A DNA stretch of 64,000 nt from Coccinella septempunctata (lineage: Eukaryota > Arthropoda > Insecta > Coleoptera > Coccinellidae), in NCBI RefSeq assembly GCF_907165205.1, contig NC_058192.1:1488001-1552000 (forward strand), read 5' to 3'. Every line of letters begins with the position of its first letter. Within the stretch, counting starts at the first letter, position 1. This document shows positions 45,507 through 59,692 of the stretch, one piece after another. A program made the translations under genes and the position numbers. The notes under the pieces are model-generated. The model worked only from the letters and a program-made list of their open reading frames with translations. It ran no database searches and was not told where the DNA came from.

Positions 45507-45590
45507 ATGACGCTGCGGCTCGGTTACTGCCGGGCGTTTGCCCTCGGTGTTTATTTCGTTTTTACGATAGTGCATCATGTCGAGGCTCTG
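45507..45590 (+). CDS. Signal-peptide exon, probable collagen alpha-1(IV) exon 1
   Basis: 28 codons, MTLRLGYCRAFALGVYF then VFTIVHHVEAL, ending at a perfect GTAAGT donor in phase 0. It has the basic start, hydrophobic core and small residue (VEA) of a secretory signal. It faces away from viking across a short gap. From the conserved head-to-head order of collagen IV genes I infer the alpha-1 chain, but nothing in the 84 bp itself identifies the family. No downstream collagen exon occurs before 64,000. The frame continuing past 45,590 is intron read-through. Confidence 0.6.
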
Positions 45591-48500
45591 GTAAGTTTTC
45601 AGTTTTTCCGAAATTATGACAGGAACTGCGCCCGAAACTTAACGACCGACCCCCGTACGCCGCCGTTCGCTGAAAAGGTTCACCAGAGGTGGTTTTTCGC
45701 CCACCGGTATCCCATACCTGTCAATTTCAAAGAAATTGTAAACAAAGCCTGTGAATATTTTATTCAAAACGTCACTATTTTTTCTTTCATGGAAAACTGT
45801 CATTGTTCAACTCTTTGTGATCTAACAATGCTTTCATTACCTTATCATATGTGGAAATGAACTCATTTCCGCATTGCCTATTTCGAAACAGCATTCCAAA
45901 ATTACCGAAACGATTTGACAATATATGTCAAATTTGGAAATAATGATAAGAAGTGCCAATAAGTTACATGCTAATGCCGCAGAAATAGTGCTACACGGTT
46001 CAACTAGCATGAAATATTCATTTCCCGCACTGGTGTGATTTGCAGCATCTGCGCAAGCGAAGACGAGTATGACATTATTCCGTTCTCACGATATTTTCAG
46101 TTTTCAAAACAAAAATGTGGCTCTTTACTTCATGAATAATTTTTTCTCATACTTATATTTCGAAAAACGTTCCCCAATTTCGAATGATCACTTTCTGAAA
46201 TCTATTCCATATCTACTAACACCCTGTATACAAAATTGATGGATATCTCTCAGTAATCATCGAGTCCCAATCATTACTGAGCTGTATATTTGAGGAAATG
46301 CTCGGTAAATGTACCTATTCTTTATCAAGGTTTATATGCGTTTTTCGCAGATAACTTTACTTATGAAGGCTTCAATGATATACTCTTTGAGCTGAAAAAT
46401 CTATATTTCAAAAATATCTCAAAAGCGACATACAAGGCAATAAAGTAAATATAGAAAGCGTCCTACTGGAAAATGAAAATATCCATATTCTGTATAAACA
46501 TTGAATGCCTCATTTCAAAAAACATCCACTACCCAATTCATCCGGAAATAGTGTCTAGAGGAATTGAAGAAAATTGACACCCTATATACTCATTTGGTCA
46601 TACATAAAGGCAGCCCAATCGTTCATAGTTGACTTATTCTTTCTGACTCACCCTGTATAGAATAGTTCCTTATTATTTAAATTGGTGGTCCTACTTGAGA
46701 GTTAAATTTCCCACATTAATTTTATCGACAAAGTCATTAAAAGATGACCTCATCTACTCTTGAATCTGTTGGAAGAATATTAAATTAAATTCTCAGTTTT
46801 TCATCATTTATCAACATGCGAAAATCGGTTTTTACTGAAGAAACGTCATGCACAAGGGATTCTTAGCTAAAATGATGTGGCTATTTTTAGGGGCGAAATT
46901 CAGAGTCCTTCTTGGCAAAACTCGAAAATATTGTCACAGATTATCGAGACCAAATTTTGTTGCAATAATTTTGAGACATTCTGCATATTGAATAAACAGC
47001 TTCGTTTATAGATTGTGACTTTAGCGTAAGAGTTCTTCAGACGATCAAATAAGGCAATAACATTCCAAAATCATGAACTCTTTCGTCCGTATTGATCATA
47101 AATTATAAATAATGCCGAATAGAGAAGTTATTTCACTACTTATTATGCAAATATTTACATTCAATAAACACCTTCTACTGTAAAATCAATCAGGCTCATT
47201 CATCAATTTTCGTATTTGAATCAGCCACTGACCACCTGCATCTATTTTTTCACCACAAGTGTTCAAAGCATTGATTTGAAAGGTTCATCATTTGATTTTT
47301 ATCCAAATACATCTCCTATAAATGAGAATTATTGACTGGACGAGTTCACTTCAATGATAGTTGAATGTTCAAGCATAAACCCTCAATTTCAAACGTTGAT
47401 TTTTTTTCGTATTGGCGTAAATTAAGGAATATCGAAATTTTGTAGATTTCTGAAAATGTGAAATTCGAGCAGGTACCTAAACTAGGTCGGAAACTGAAAT
47501 CAGAAGACGAAATTCATAAGTGAAGAGGCCAATCTTCATCTGGTACTCTCGAACAAGTGGTAAATGAATGGGTAGGTGCTTGAAGCAGTCGGAGATCATA
47601 TTCAAAGAGCCTCATCATTGCGCTGGAATTAAGTTGGCCAACGTGATTTATAACTTGAATAAGAAAATCGATGGACCACACAGGAACTTTAACGTCAATT
47701 TGTCTGGAAAATTTGGTGTAATTGGTCAGAACGGTACTCGACGATATGCAATTGGTCATCGAACAGAGGCGAAACTGATTTTTTTAATATTTACCGTCCT
47801 TTCATTGGGATCTTTCCATCGAAGAGTTCTTTTTTCTTGGGTTTTCTCTTGCAATCTTTATAATCTCAAAAGTAACCATACAGCTTCTTTTAAATACTTT
47901 TTTTGAATAAAATCTGTACTCGAATAATGGATGCTCTAACTTTTGACAGCCAAAATAGTAGTGTTTTTACTAAGAAGATTTAGTATAGCAAAAAATTCGC
48001 TCTTATAGCAGGAAACCACTTGCTAACTTTCAAAAACTTTCATAGTTGAGGAATATTTATGATTGCCAGTTTGACTCCTTGAATTTTTGGCAATTTGCAG
48101 TTAACTGAAAAGTTTCCTAAGGAATTTGGCATCATTTTCGAACGAAGAATATGAATGAACCTTCCTGTGAAATTCGAAACCTTTTTTATTCGCCAATGAA
48201 GAATCTGTTCTTCTTGACAAATATTCTTGCCGTGGCTAGGTTGCTGGATTATCTTTTAAAAGGGTGCAGAAGCTGAATCTACCGCAGAGTGTTCAATGAA
48301 TCTCAAAAGAGCATTTGCATTTTCCTCGTATCGGACAACCCTATCAGCAGTGGATCCGTAAGAACAGTTCAGCAAACGTATTCAAGTTCAGCTGAGATAA
48401 AATAAGTGAATGCATGACTGGCGAGACAGGAGTATAAATCATCCTGTCCGAAGATACTGCCCTGTCGGTAATGTGCTGAAGAGTTGTCTTCCAACTCGAC

Positions 48501-49229
48501 CAAATAGAACCGCAGGAAGAGATATGTAGGTACTTTGTCGTAGACTTCGGAGGTTGGGGCTAACTGGGTTGACTCGATAAACAAATTTTCAGACCGAACA
48601 CGAAGAAAATTTCGCAGGCAGTGTCTATATTTGAACGGCATTCTAGAAGATATTTCAGAGACCTTTGATAGGAAAAAAAAATTAGGGGTATCTCTCAATA
48701 TGCAACATTATTTCTAATGGAATCTTTCAAGATTTGTATTCCATCCTCCATCATAGAATATAAATTTATCCACCTTGCTTTTCATCGAAATTTCCAGACT
48801 AATTTTCGAAAGAAAACATTGTGGCATAATTTCCTTCGATGTTACCCATGGGAGATAAGCTCTTAAATGCTTGCAATCCTCCCTAATCTACCTGATGATT
48901 ATATCAAGTTTTGTCGTTGATTATAAATGAACTTATCTCAAACGTCAAGGTTCGAAACTTGACTTTGTTGAGTCAGTTTTTGCTGATATTCGAATTCTTG
49001 CGTACTTCAATGCCTTATTATTCCATTCTAGCAATATATAGCGAAAATTACATTGTGTATATTTATATTATGCACACATGTTGGAAGCTCATTCATTCGA
49101 ATGAAATTCGGTAATGGTTTATTTAAAAGACTGTAGGATCATAGTGAGATGAAATTCGATTTGATTTATTCATTTTATGAAGTTTTATATCAAATTTCAT
49201 CACTGTATTACGCTTTTGTGAGTGTGTGA
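45591..49229 (+). other. Probable intron 1 of the divergent gene, first part
   Basis: No Gly-X-Y exon or other gene found. At 46,640-46,995 there are ends (CACCCTGTATA, CATTCTGCATATTG) related to the family C element at 28,613-29,131, so a decayed copy is likely there. Confidence 0.4.
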
Positions 49230-49888
49230 GTTGACTCGTACAAATATTTGAACACTAGATTCTTGAGATCTAAAGAAACACTTTTTTCCTTCACCATTTT
49301 TTCCGATTCGGCCCTGATAAAAATATATAGCCATTTTAGGTTTTCATAATGAGCTGTGCCAAGCCTGAAAAAACAAAATAACCTTCAGAATAACTAGCTA
49401 AATCTGTGATACTACACATCTGACCTTTTAAACAGAGTTCTATTCAGCAAGTTCCCAATTTTTCCGAATATCACAGATACTTTTTTATTTTTTGAACATA
49501 AAATTACTCAAAAACGTCGCATTATACTAGAAAATATGAGCAATACTTTTATTTCACAAAACGTTCAAATATTCATAAGATAGCCTCCAATTTTTGGTAT
49601 TTTTATGGTACGTAATGGTCATAATGAGAAAACTGGAAGACATGGGTGATATCTTGTGTTCGAAGAAGATTCATCAAATAAATGTAAAACTATATTCCTA
49701 AATTCATTTCATTCGATAAAACCTTTTGTGAATAGAACTAAAAATAACCTTTTTTTATGGTTTTTCAACAGCCTGTATCTTTTAAACCGAGCCGATTCGG
49801 AAAAAATGGAAATGGAATAAAGTGTTTCTTTTGACCTCAAGAATCTACTGTTAAAATATTTGTACGAGTCGAAGACTTATCCTGTATA
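49230..49888 (+). mobile_element. ~660 bp TIR element (family A), fourth copy
   Basis: Starts TTGACTCGTACAAATATTTG with the AAGAAACACTTTTTTCCTTC block and ends CTTATCCTGTATA. It lines up with the 3,612-4,153 copy in the same orientation and with the 15,445-16,140 copy as reverse complement. Small internal deletions; no coding capacity. Confidence 0.82.
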
Positions 49889-51231
49889 GCCATAAAATTT
49901 TTGACAGATGTCAAAGACAGCAGTACCAACCTACAAAAGTTATGATTTTACGGTCCCTGCTAGGTTTAAATGAAAAACGTTATATCTTATTACAGTATCA
50001 GAAGTGTAATAAGTTGTTCCTCTGGAGCTATGAAATTCGAGATCACTGACTGGTCCAACTGGCCGGTCCTCCATTACCAGATGGGCATTCGGTGCAGCTG
50101 GGGACGGTGCACCATCGATTCGCATGCTTTTGATGTATTGAACCTTATAATTAAGCGTTTAACCGCATGCTGGGAGAGCATGTTAATTAAAATCTGGTCG
50201 ATTACATTGCTGTTGAAGGTTCACGAAGAAGTGCTTTCTTCTAGAGTTACATTTCGAATACGCGGGATGAATAATTATCCACTTTCCAACTCTTGGTACT
50301 TGTGTTGTAGCTCTAGGTGTTCCATTGTGACCTCCCCCTATGGTAGTTCAGCGTCAGTTGTCTTGATCATGAGAAAATAACCAGTGAGGATGAGACGTAT
50401 CGGGTCATTTGATAAAGAAAATTATAAGGCATGTCATTTCTTGATTATATCAGACTGGCCCCTGCCAGCGGCTACGCTCGCGTGGAATTTATGTGTCTCA
50501 GTCCTCTCCTCAGAAATGGTCCAATTCCTTGGGAGATAATGGGTGAGCTGTAGGACTGCCGACTACAATTTGAACTTTTCCGATAAAAGTAATCTTTCAG
50601 AGGATTTGCAGTATTTTCAAACAGTACTATGTCGAGCTCTCATCTCATACCGCCAACAAATTCTTTCCCATAACATCGAGCGACAATTAAGAATCCAAAA
50701 AGATCCATCACAATAAATTTTCCATCCGCGGAGCATACGACGACATGAATGGTAATTTGTTTGATAAGATTTTTTTTGAAACGCGCCGGTCGATCGACAT
50801 TTCCTGTGTCATAATCGCTCTGTTTATTTCGGAATGAACATGACTTCATCCGAAGTCGTTCACACACAGACCATATGCACAAGTTTTGACCTAATTGCGC
50901 CAAGAAACTGGTCATGAAGGAGCAGATACATTCGTTCACAATGACTTGATCACAAGAGGGATCCCGGTGCCAAATATGGAGAGAAAGGGGGCCAGACTGA
51001 ACGGATTAACGAATTTTGAAACGATTTGCATATACGATAAATAATAACAAGTATTCATCTCGAGGTATTTCGATGAGATGTTCTCATCTATCCCGGTATA
51101 TGAATTCGCAAATTTCAAAGATAAGTTCATTCATTGATGATTTTATTTCGATCGTTTTGAAGCTTGAAAAAGTCATTATTTACAAAGTCTCTCAGCCATT
51201 CTAAATCGGAATTTAAAGAAAAAATCTATAG
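49889..51231. other. No gene recognised (probable intron sequence)
   Basis: A GC-richer patch lies at about 50,030-50,130, within a 136-residue plus frame (49,970-50,380) that has no recognised domain. Nothing is called. Confidence 0.4.
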
Positions 51232-52143
51232 AGTCATTCGGGGTAACTGAGCGCAGAGAGTAAGTGTGAGCAGTGCGTATATCTCGACTATGGAATGTAT
51301 GAAAGAGGGGTTCATTTGGGTAAAGCAAGGGCGCAGAACCCCCAAATTAGTTTTTCATAGGAGTGCGCCGTGCGACGTTTCGTTAACTTTTCATTTGCAA
51401 TCAATCAAACTCACTAGTTTTCTTGTTAATTTTTAGCATCTCTGCAAATTCTGCCAGGTCCAAGTTCCGAGTCCGACAGTGTTAAACAATATTTTATTCG
51501 ATCATTGGCATATTAATCTAAATATATAATAAAAAAATTTAGGTTCTCTTAGCTGCTCAACTCCATAAGAACGTCAATTCAAATTTTGGCTTACGGGGGA
51601 AAGTGTGCGCATAGATTCATTATATGGACATTAATTCAGTGAGAAATAAATTATGACATTGTTGATTTTCTTGGTTAAGACTCGATCAATATTGTCCTAT
51701 TTATTCGGAAAAATATGAAGAGCCACGAACAGGGAAATGTATCAAGTGTTGTGTTCACCAGTAATAGTGGCACGAACAATAATGCAGAGCTTATAAAAAG
51801 GCGCTTCTGTATTGACAATAAACAGCATTTCTCTAATATTGTAACATTTTGATGACATTATTTTGTAATTTGTTTTGGTTGTGTGGTTCTCTAAGCACTG
51901 CTGCGTTCACTTACCCCGTGAGGGTGCGCACACTTACTCGCAATACGGGGCATGTGAACGCACTCCGACTTTCACTATAAAATTTTTTTTTGCGGAAAGA
52001 AAACGTTTTTGTTTGTTTGCTTTTTGATGTTTTTTCATAGATTAGAAAATTCTCTATCTTATGAATATGTTTTAATTTTCCTAGCTTCAACATTTGAAAC
52101 AGGGTATGGCTTGAAAGGCAAAAGTGCGCACAGTTGCCCTGAC
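51232..52143 (+). mobile_element. ~0.91 kb element with subterminal iterons (family D), copy 1
   Basis: The outer end reads AGTCATTCGGGGTAACTGAG. The opposite end, complemented, reads AGTCAGGGCAACTGTGCGCA, a shortened version of the same terminus. The interior contains several GTAAGTGTGCGCA/TGCGCACACTTAC motifs in both orientations. The copy at 61,129-62,090 is the same element inverted. No transposase ORF is visible. Confidence 0.85.
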
Positions 52144-55100
52144 TCTACACAAGTGAATCATTCATATCGAAGGGATTATTCTACTTTTTCTTCTTCTCTT
52201 TTATATTTTCTGGGTTGTGTAGATCATCTACACAGCCCTAATTCGTCTGTTGATACCGATTGCATGAATGAGCATACTTCATTCAAATTTTTTCGTTGTT
52301 GTGAGACAGAATGTCTGAGTGAGTGAGTCTTTGACTTGCACATTTATCTTAACAATATTATAAACATCAAAATCAATCTATCACTGCCAAGAGGTGTGAG
52401 AATCTTGTACCAAATATTATCGAGTTATCCCCAGTGGTTCTTGATAAAATCTTCTATGGCTCATGGGCGAATTTTTCTATTCGTTCTTCTTAATTTACGT
52501 TACTCAAACTGTGAGGTTATAATTTCGCCTGAAGTCATTATAAGAAACAGTAAACAAAGTTTGTAACCTCGTCGAATCAACTCGCCTGAAAATTGAGCGA
52601 AACTAATTTTAAACTTCCCTCAATTCACTCCGGAATTACACATGCATCCTTTCATTCCTTTCGTATAGCCCCAATCACCAAGAGCTTTCATTAAATCTAC
52701 AATATCTCCAGTGAAGATCTTATTATCGACCCTAACACCGTATACAAATCACCCGGAGAGAGCTGCCATCAAATCCGATTAGGATAATCTTCGAAAAGCA
52801 GACGTACAACAAGTGTTAAAGATAAGGATCTCGACCTTCCAGCTACCTGATAGATACACTTTAAAATGCCATAATTTGTAGAGCACTACAGAGCCATTTG
52901 GGGATTACGACCAACAACTAAACATGTTGTTTTGGTTTCTGCATTCTAGAGCCTAGAGCTTACGCTCCTCTTTCAGGTTAGCCTCAATGAAGTGTTGAGT
53001 GATTAAAGTGGCACCTTTCACTTATCGTAAACTCAGTCGGTGATGATAAATCAGAGGAAGAAGAATCGAGTGATATCCTTCTTCGAGCGAAAAACAGCTT
53101 TGGCATTCATTTCGATCATCTTCCCCATTCCTATTTGTAAACAAGTAATCCAAGCATTTCCGCAACTATTCTGTTTATTCCGCACCATCGTATTGAATTC
53201 CCATAAATTTTCGCAACATTGCATTCTGGCGTTTTTTCGTATTAGTGCGAAACGAACAATTCAGCGTCTGTCAGAAAGAACGCGAGCAAAACGATCGAAC
53301 GAAATTAACAAGCTTCCGCGACGAGAGAAAACCGTAAAATTTATTTATGAACATTATCGTATGTGTTCAAGTCATCATCCTCAATATAAACAGGAAAAAA
53401 TTCACAATTATGTCACTGACGTTAGCTGGAAACAGTGACAGTGACGTAATGCATCTTGAAACCATTTAACCACTCGGCCGATCTAGATTCGATGATTATT
53501 CGGTTGACCGCAATTTAATCTCTGCGGTATTTATCATTTTAATTGAGCGGATTTATTCATGGGAGGCATGCATATGCATTGCTTTGCACTTCGCTGATGG
53601 AGAATGCTGATTGTGAGTCATTCGGAGAGCTTTGCAGTTGCCTGAGTTGCCACAAAGCTTATCGCCGAAAAGAACATCGATTCCACTTGTTCAAGAAAGA
53701 AGAATCACCCAACTCTCTGCGCAGTTCACAAGTGTCTCTTGTATGATGGATATCTGTGCTGACCATCCATTGGGATGAAGAAAATTTAAAATTTCATCCG
53801 TTCCCAGTGTTATGTAATGAAATTTCACTTTTTCCTGCAATCGAATGGATGGTCATCACAAACATAACATAATATAGGGTATTACTGCCAGGCTGTTCGG
53901 TTTGCCGTCAATAGAAGCTCTCAAAACTATTTGAAAACTTGAATACAAGTGGAGATATGGCTGTTGTAGCTGCAAGTCACTCTCCTACAGTCTAAAATGT
54001 GTTCCGATACAGCCTCAAGTTTATACGTCAAACTAAAGATGTCTGATTACTATATTTCAGTTTCCACCGATCTCCCATCGTAAGTCAAGAAATGAATATC
54101 AGGTTTCTTGTGTCGGCAGAGAGATCAGCGGCAATAATATCAATCACGCAGAAGTGGAACGCAACGAGGTACTGTAACAACAGTTTAGCGTATGCACAAG
54201 TCCATATAAATACCTATATACCCGATATCTTCGTTTTTGATCGAACATAACGAAATATTTATTACATTGTTAAATTGCATTGGGATTTATGCCGTCATGG
54301 CTAAGGTCTGGGGTCTGCACCAGCGCGTATGGTTATCGTAGATAATTGCAGTACCTTTAAATTGATGATGGTTATCGTGAATCCAAATGACCACGTGATA
54401 CGTGGACCCGAAGTCGAGACAGGGCAGCACCTCTTCGTTATTTCAACAGAATATATGAAGAAACAGTTTTCCAATCTCGTCCTTGGCTACCAAAGTGGAG
54501 CACAAGTTTTGACTTGCTACCCATCATTTCTCAAATCAATATTTTGTTATAATTTTGCAGAAATGAATGGAGTTAATCGGACGAGGGTTTTGGATGAGTA
54601 GTAAAGGCGGAACAAACTCATAAAACGCATATCCACTCGAAGAAACTGTCCTGATTTTTTTTTAACCCTTGTCAGTTTCTGAATATTCAGGTTTCAGGTA
54701 CGGAAGTAGCGTTTTATTCGTTACATTTGGGTTTAAGTCTCTCATTTGGTGGCAAGTTTCGTTTCCTGTGATTTCATCAACGATTTATTATTTTCATTGA
54801 AGTTGAACGGGTATCTATTAATAGTTTTTATTGTTTCTATTTGGGTTATCGGTTGTAAGCTCCGCTGTATGAGGTATTCTCTTATTCAACGCAACTCAGT
54901 AGAAGAAGAGTACTTGAAAAATGTTTCAGTTTCTGGAAAAGCTAAAATATCCGAAATTTTGCAAAAGTTTTGTGATAAAATTCTGTGTCACTATGCACAA
55001 GTTCATTCCTCAAGCCGTGGAATGCAAGAAAAGCAGTAAACGGATTGCATTTCATTATGCTTTTACTAGTTAATCTATTGTTGAATGCTGCAAGATCATT

Positions 55101-58100
55101 GAACCTCAAGATGTCGATTCTGAATTCCCGAGATGCAACTCGGAGTTTCAGCGAAACTCATCAAGGATGAAATGGTTATAGTTCAGATAAAATGTTTTTT
55201 CCAATCGAACAGATTCTAGAATTGTTATGTTTTAGTAATTTGAACGTTATTATAGTAACCAATCAGAAAATAGAAGTGACAAAAGCCTTTTTCCAATATT
55301 TTACATATATCCCCCGAATTCCAACTTTCAAAATCAGGAAAACAAATTTTCTGACCCATCAGCATCACCCATAAAAAATTATTTGTTTCTGAAGTTGTGA
55401 GAAAATAGAATAATTTTATCGCCAAGAATTCGCCACTTATTATTTCTGACTGATAATTCATTCGTTAATCTCGGAAACTTCGAGCAAAGAAATGATAAGA
55501 CAGAATACGCTTGAATGAATCTTTAGAATAAGCCGCCAAAAACTGCGATATCATAATCTCCGACCCTAAACGTAACCCATCTCAGATGTCCTAAAAGTCT
55601 CATTCGTTTCAGCTTCATTACATTGATACACATCGAGTTTCGTTTGATCCTGTTGAACTCCATTCATTTATTAGGTTGTGACATAATTTAAATATTTTCA
55701 ATTCGTCGCTGGCTCTAAGTGATTTATCGATTAATTCTGTTTTTCGTTCAATTGATACGATATAATTTGAACAGTTGGCGAAACTAGATACGCATGTTAT
55801 TTTAATTTTTGAAAACAATGAATTGAATGGAATAAATGGATTAATTTGAAGAACATAAGGAAATTATCATGACACAGCTGGGACGAGTGCTGAATCAATA
55901 TATAGAGATTCAGCTGAACCGTGCTTTTTAGGAGACACTGTATAGATATTCACCACATCTAAATTTAACTATTGTTTATACTATATACTTGAGAGCTGCA
56001 AGAGGTAGATGCTCTATGACATAAACATCTGAGAATATTCTGAAAACGAAGCTTAACGCTGGTAAACAATTGAGTTCCTGAAATAAATCTATGACGAATC
56101 ATAAACTTCGATTCAAATCGTTTCAGATCGATTTAACAACTTCATGAATACGAACAATGAGTGTAACAAACGGAATGTCTGTGTTTGTTAACGGTTTATG
56201 AACGTACATATTATTTTCAGATGGATTTTGGTTCATAATTTCAATTAATGAACCTCTAGAATCAAGCTTCTTAAGAAAACTGAATTATAAGAAAATCGTG
56301 TACTGTAAATTCCAAAAAACAAATATTGTGTAGGTTATAATAGTTTAAAATGGTTAATTTTAGAAAAAATCGATCGTGTGAGTTGTTATGAATCAAGAAT
56401 TCTCGACTGGTCCATATAAATTCGAAGAAAATGAAAAATTAATCAGTTTTGTCCAACCAATGAAATACCTCTAGTTGCCAAAAACAAGAATCAGCAGAAA
56501 TTGAGTCGGTATCGTGGCAATATATTTATTATTCAATTCTTACAAATTGCTACAGTTTCGAGGAACGGTTGTCCTCTTCTTCAGGCTAAAAAAACAAAAC
56601 AATGAGCATACAGACTTCATCGAGTACGAAGGGAGGAGGCAACCAACATATAATGAAATTAAGAAAAATAACGACATCAGCGGTATAACGAGAACAGATA
56701 GGGCATGACTCTACTCTAACCTAAAAAACGGTGTAGAAATCATATGTACTGTGGACGACTACAGAAAATCCTATCAACAATAGTCACAGAATAAACTACA
56801 GCTAGAGGTTACAAAATACAGTTTCGTGAACTTGGGTTTTGTCCAACTACGATGAATCATTTTAATTTTCAGTAATGTAAAGGTGCCTGAAGTTTTCTTC
56901 ATTGTCCAAAATAAAAGCTGTTCAGTCGTCAGAGGTTGCAAGTTACTCGCGAATGAAGCATTCAAGATGAGAGTCCAAAGCAGAAATCTAATCAGCATAA
57001 ATATTCTGTCCTGCTACTAAGACTCCTTAGTATTTCCGCAATTCTGATAGAACTGCGTGAAAATTCGTTGGTGTAGGTGGTTATTCACTTGATTGATTCC
57101 ACCTACTGAAATAAAGTTGGTTTTCTCATTGAACAGAACCTCAATCTAGGATCATTTGATGTACTGGCTCAAAGAAATGAGCAATAAGTTTATCACTACT
57201 ATTAATTACTCGTACTGTTACTACTAAGCAATAGTAAGCAAGAAAAATCAAATCAGCGTTGAATATGAAACAATTCAAAAACAGCTGAAACAACTAGATA
57301 TCTACGTAGAAGCCTATCCATCTCATTTATAATTGCTGCTAATAAATTAGACACTGGGAGATGCATCAAAATATTCATATATCTCGAAATAAAACATATG
57401 GTCAAACAATATCACTGCAAGACTCAATGGCAGACACATTGGAAAGATGAATCAATAAGTAGGACGTAGGAGACCAACTTGGTACGTGGGTGAAACATTT
57501 GTACAAGGTGACAATAAATTTCACATATTCTACGTAACACAAAAGCCCAGTTCTCTCTTTAAAGAACATGTGTTTCATCTCAATTTCGGTGGAATCAACT
57601 CGGCTCGAAACGGGTTAAATTTTTTTATTAGAATATGCTGCTTTCGGAATTAGAATGAATAGAATGATAAAATTACTTATAGCATATCTTGCTGGACATT
57701 GAGTCCTTTGAAATTTGGTTGTTGCCCGAAGCCTCTGATTGAATATTTCCCCAGATATGTCAATCATATTGTTCTTCCTGGTTCTATTAATAAGTCCACC
57801 AATAATTCGGCATACGCTAGCACCGAACCCACTTCTGCCAATTAGCGTTTTATTCGATTTATGAATGGATTCGAATTGATAATAATAGACTGATAAGGAT
57901 GGCGTTGAATCGGATACATCAGCGCGCTCATTAATCAGTTCAAATACGTTTTATTTCGTTCGTTGATTAATTTATCGAAAAGAGCGTCTTCTGCTATTAC
58001 ATCTAACTCAGTCATAAAGTATCTTGTGAATCGCATACTGGTTTGATGATCTGTCATGTTTCATTTGATGCAAATTGCGAGAATATAGCGATGAGCTTAT

Positions 58101-58570
58101 TCGACCTTGGGTTTGAACTGAGAATGTGTAACTAAGTCGGAGGATGAGCTCCGAATTTGGTGACTTTTTTTAAGTGTATTATGTCATATGTACGCTCAAT
58201 CTAATTCGATGATGGTTACTAGAAGTATATTCGATTAATTCGGGAAAAAATCAATGGAAATATGAAACTTATGTGGGTTCGTTATTATGTCGAATTTTAT
58301 CAAGAATGATTAGTAGATTAGTGCTGAAAAGCAGCAATAGTATGAAGGAAACCCCACGAGATTTTCGGGTTTTCATTTATACCTTCAGTTACTCGCCTTA
58401 CCAGCTATTGAAATCTCCGAATGTTCATTTGATTATTCACGTGTTAGCTGGTATTATCGTTTGTTGTTACAAATAAATCTTACTCAAAACTATACTTATT
58501 AAGAAGCTTTCCCAGTTAAGATGGGAGACTTTTTGATAGGAGAAAGAGGATCACAAAAAATCCTCATGTA
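52144..58570. other. No gene recognised (probable intron sequence)
   Basis: More than 6 kb with only short frames (for example 53,040-53,438 and 54,746-55,039) that carry no recognisable domain and show no Gly-X-Y repeats. No repeat family was identified by eye. Confidence 0.4.
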
Positions 58571-59690
58571 CGAGGATGTATTGATATCCAGTTAGCCTAG
58601 ACTAGTTCCATACATAAAACAATTATTGCGTTACCATAGCATCGAATAATAACTCATTAGAATGGTCAGTGTGAAGTTTGAGGTCAAAAAAGTAAATCAA
58701 AGTTACGCAAAAAATTAAAAGAAAGAAGATATCCAACGAAATTGTAAAAACCGAAAAATTTAAGTATCGAACCTTCAAGTACCTGTATTTAAAAGGGTTA
58801 AGAGGTAAGCAGATTTACGAAGATATGCTCAATACCCTTGGTGATCAATGTCCTTCGTATGCGACCGTGAAAAATTGGACTGCAAGCTTCAAAAGAGGTA
58901 AATTTTCCTTTGAAGATGATGACCGATCGGTAAGGCTACTTTCTGTATCAGTCATGTTTGAATGTTGATCAAAAGCGTGCAAGGGTAGGAGCATCGCGTT
59001 CGATCTGTGCTCGATTTGAAAACGATGTAGACTTCTTAAACCGAATTGTTACTATGGATGAGACTTGGGTACATTTCTGCGATCCAGAAACAAAGCAACA
59101 ATCGATGGAATAGCGACACTCTGGTTCTCCAAGACCTAAGAAGTTTCGTGTCCAAAAATCTGCTGGGAAAGTTCTTGCTTCAGTTTTTTGGGAGTGCCAT
59201 GGATTAATCATGATTGATTTTTTGGAGAAGGGTATAACAATAACTGGAGATTGCTATTCGACATAACTGACCACTCTACGGGAAAAAATTTAAGAGAAAA
59301 GAAGCGGAAAGGTGTTTTATTTTTGCAGGACAATGCCCCTGCACACAAGTCTCAAGTTGCCATGCCAAAAATTAGTGATTTATGGTTTCAATTACTAGAA
59401 CACCCCCCTTATTCAACAGATTTGGCTCCATCCGACTATCATCTCTTTCCTCAACTGAAAAAGAGTTTAAAAGGTCGTAAATTTTGTTCCAACGAGGAGG
59501 TAATAAAAGCTGTGATGGTCTAGTTTGCAGATCAAGAAGAAACATTTTTTTTGAAAGGTCTAGAGACGTTGCAGGTTCGCTGTAATAAATGAATTCAATT
59601 AAGAGGAGAATATGTTGAGTTATAAAATATTTTGAAATTGAAATTTTGTTTGGTTTTATAGTAGGCTAAGAATTTTTCAATATATCCTCG
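58571..59690 (+). mobile_element. mariner (DD34D) element copy 3
   Basis: Both terminal repeats are present (left CGAGGATGTATTGATATCCA, right ending TTCAATATATCCTCG) with TA on each side (58,569-58,570 and 59,691-59,692). At ~1.12 kb it is shorter than copy 1 because ~158 bp of the HTH-coding part is deleted. It lies in plus orientation inside the putative long intron. Confidence 0.92.
58730..59575 (+). pseudogene. mariner transposase, inactivated (copy 3)
   Basis: Reads GDQCPSYATVKNWTASFKRG, then DDRSV, and loses the second HTH by deletion near 58,955. MDETWVHFCDPE (first catalytic Asp) is followed by a TAG replacing Trp in MEWRHSGSP (about 59,110). LQDNAPAHKSQ and DLAPSDYHLFPQ keep the second and third catalytic Asp, and another stop follows VMV near 59,523. 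Several further frame breaks. Not functional. Confidence 0.88.
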
Positions 59691-59692
59691 TA

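Noticed and set aside
53040..53438. 132-residue plus-strand ORF considered as a gene or alpha-1(IV) exon
   Set aside because: No Gly-X-Y, no cysteine pattern of the 7S domain and no recognised domain.
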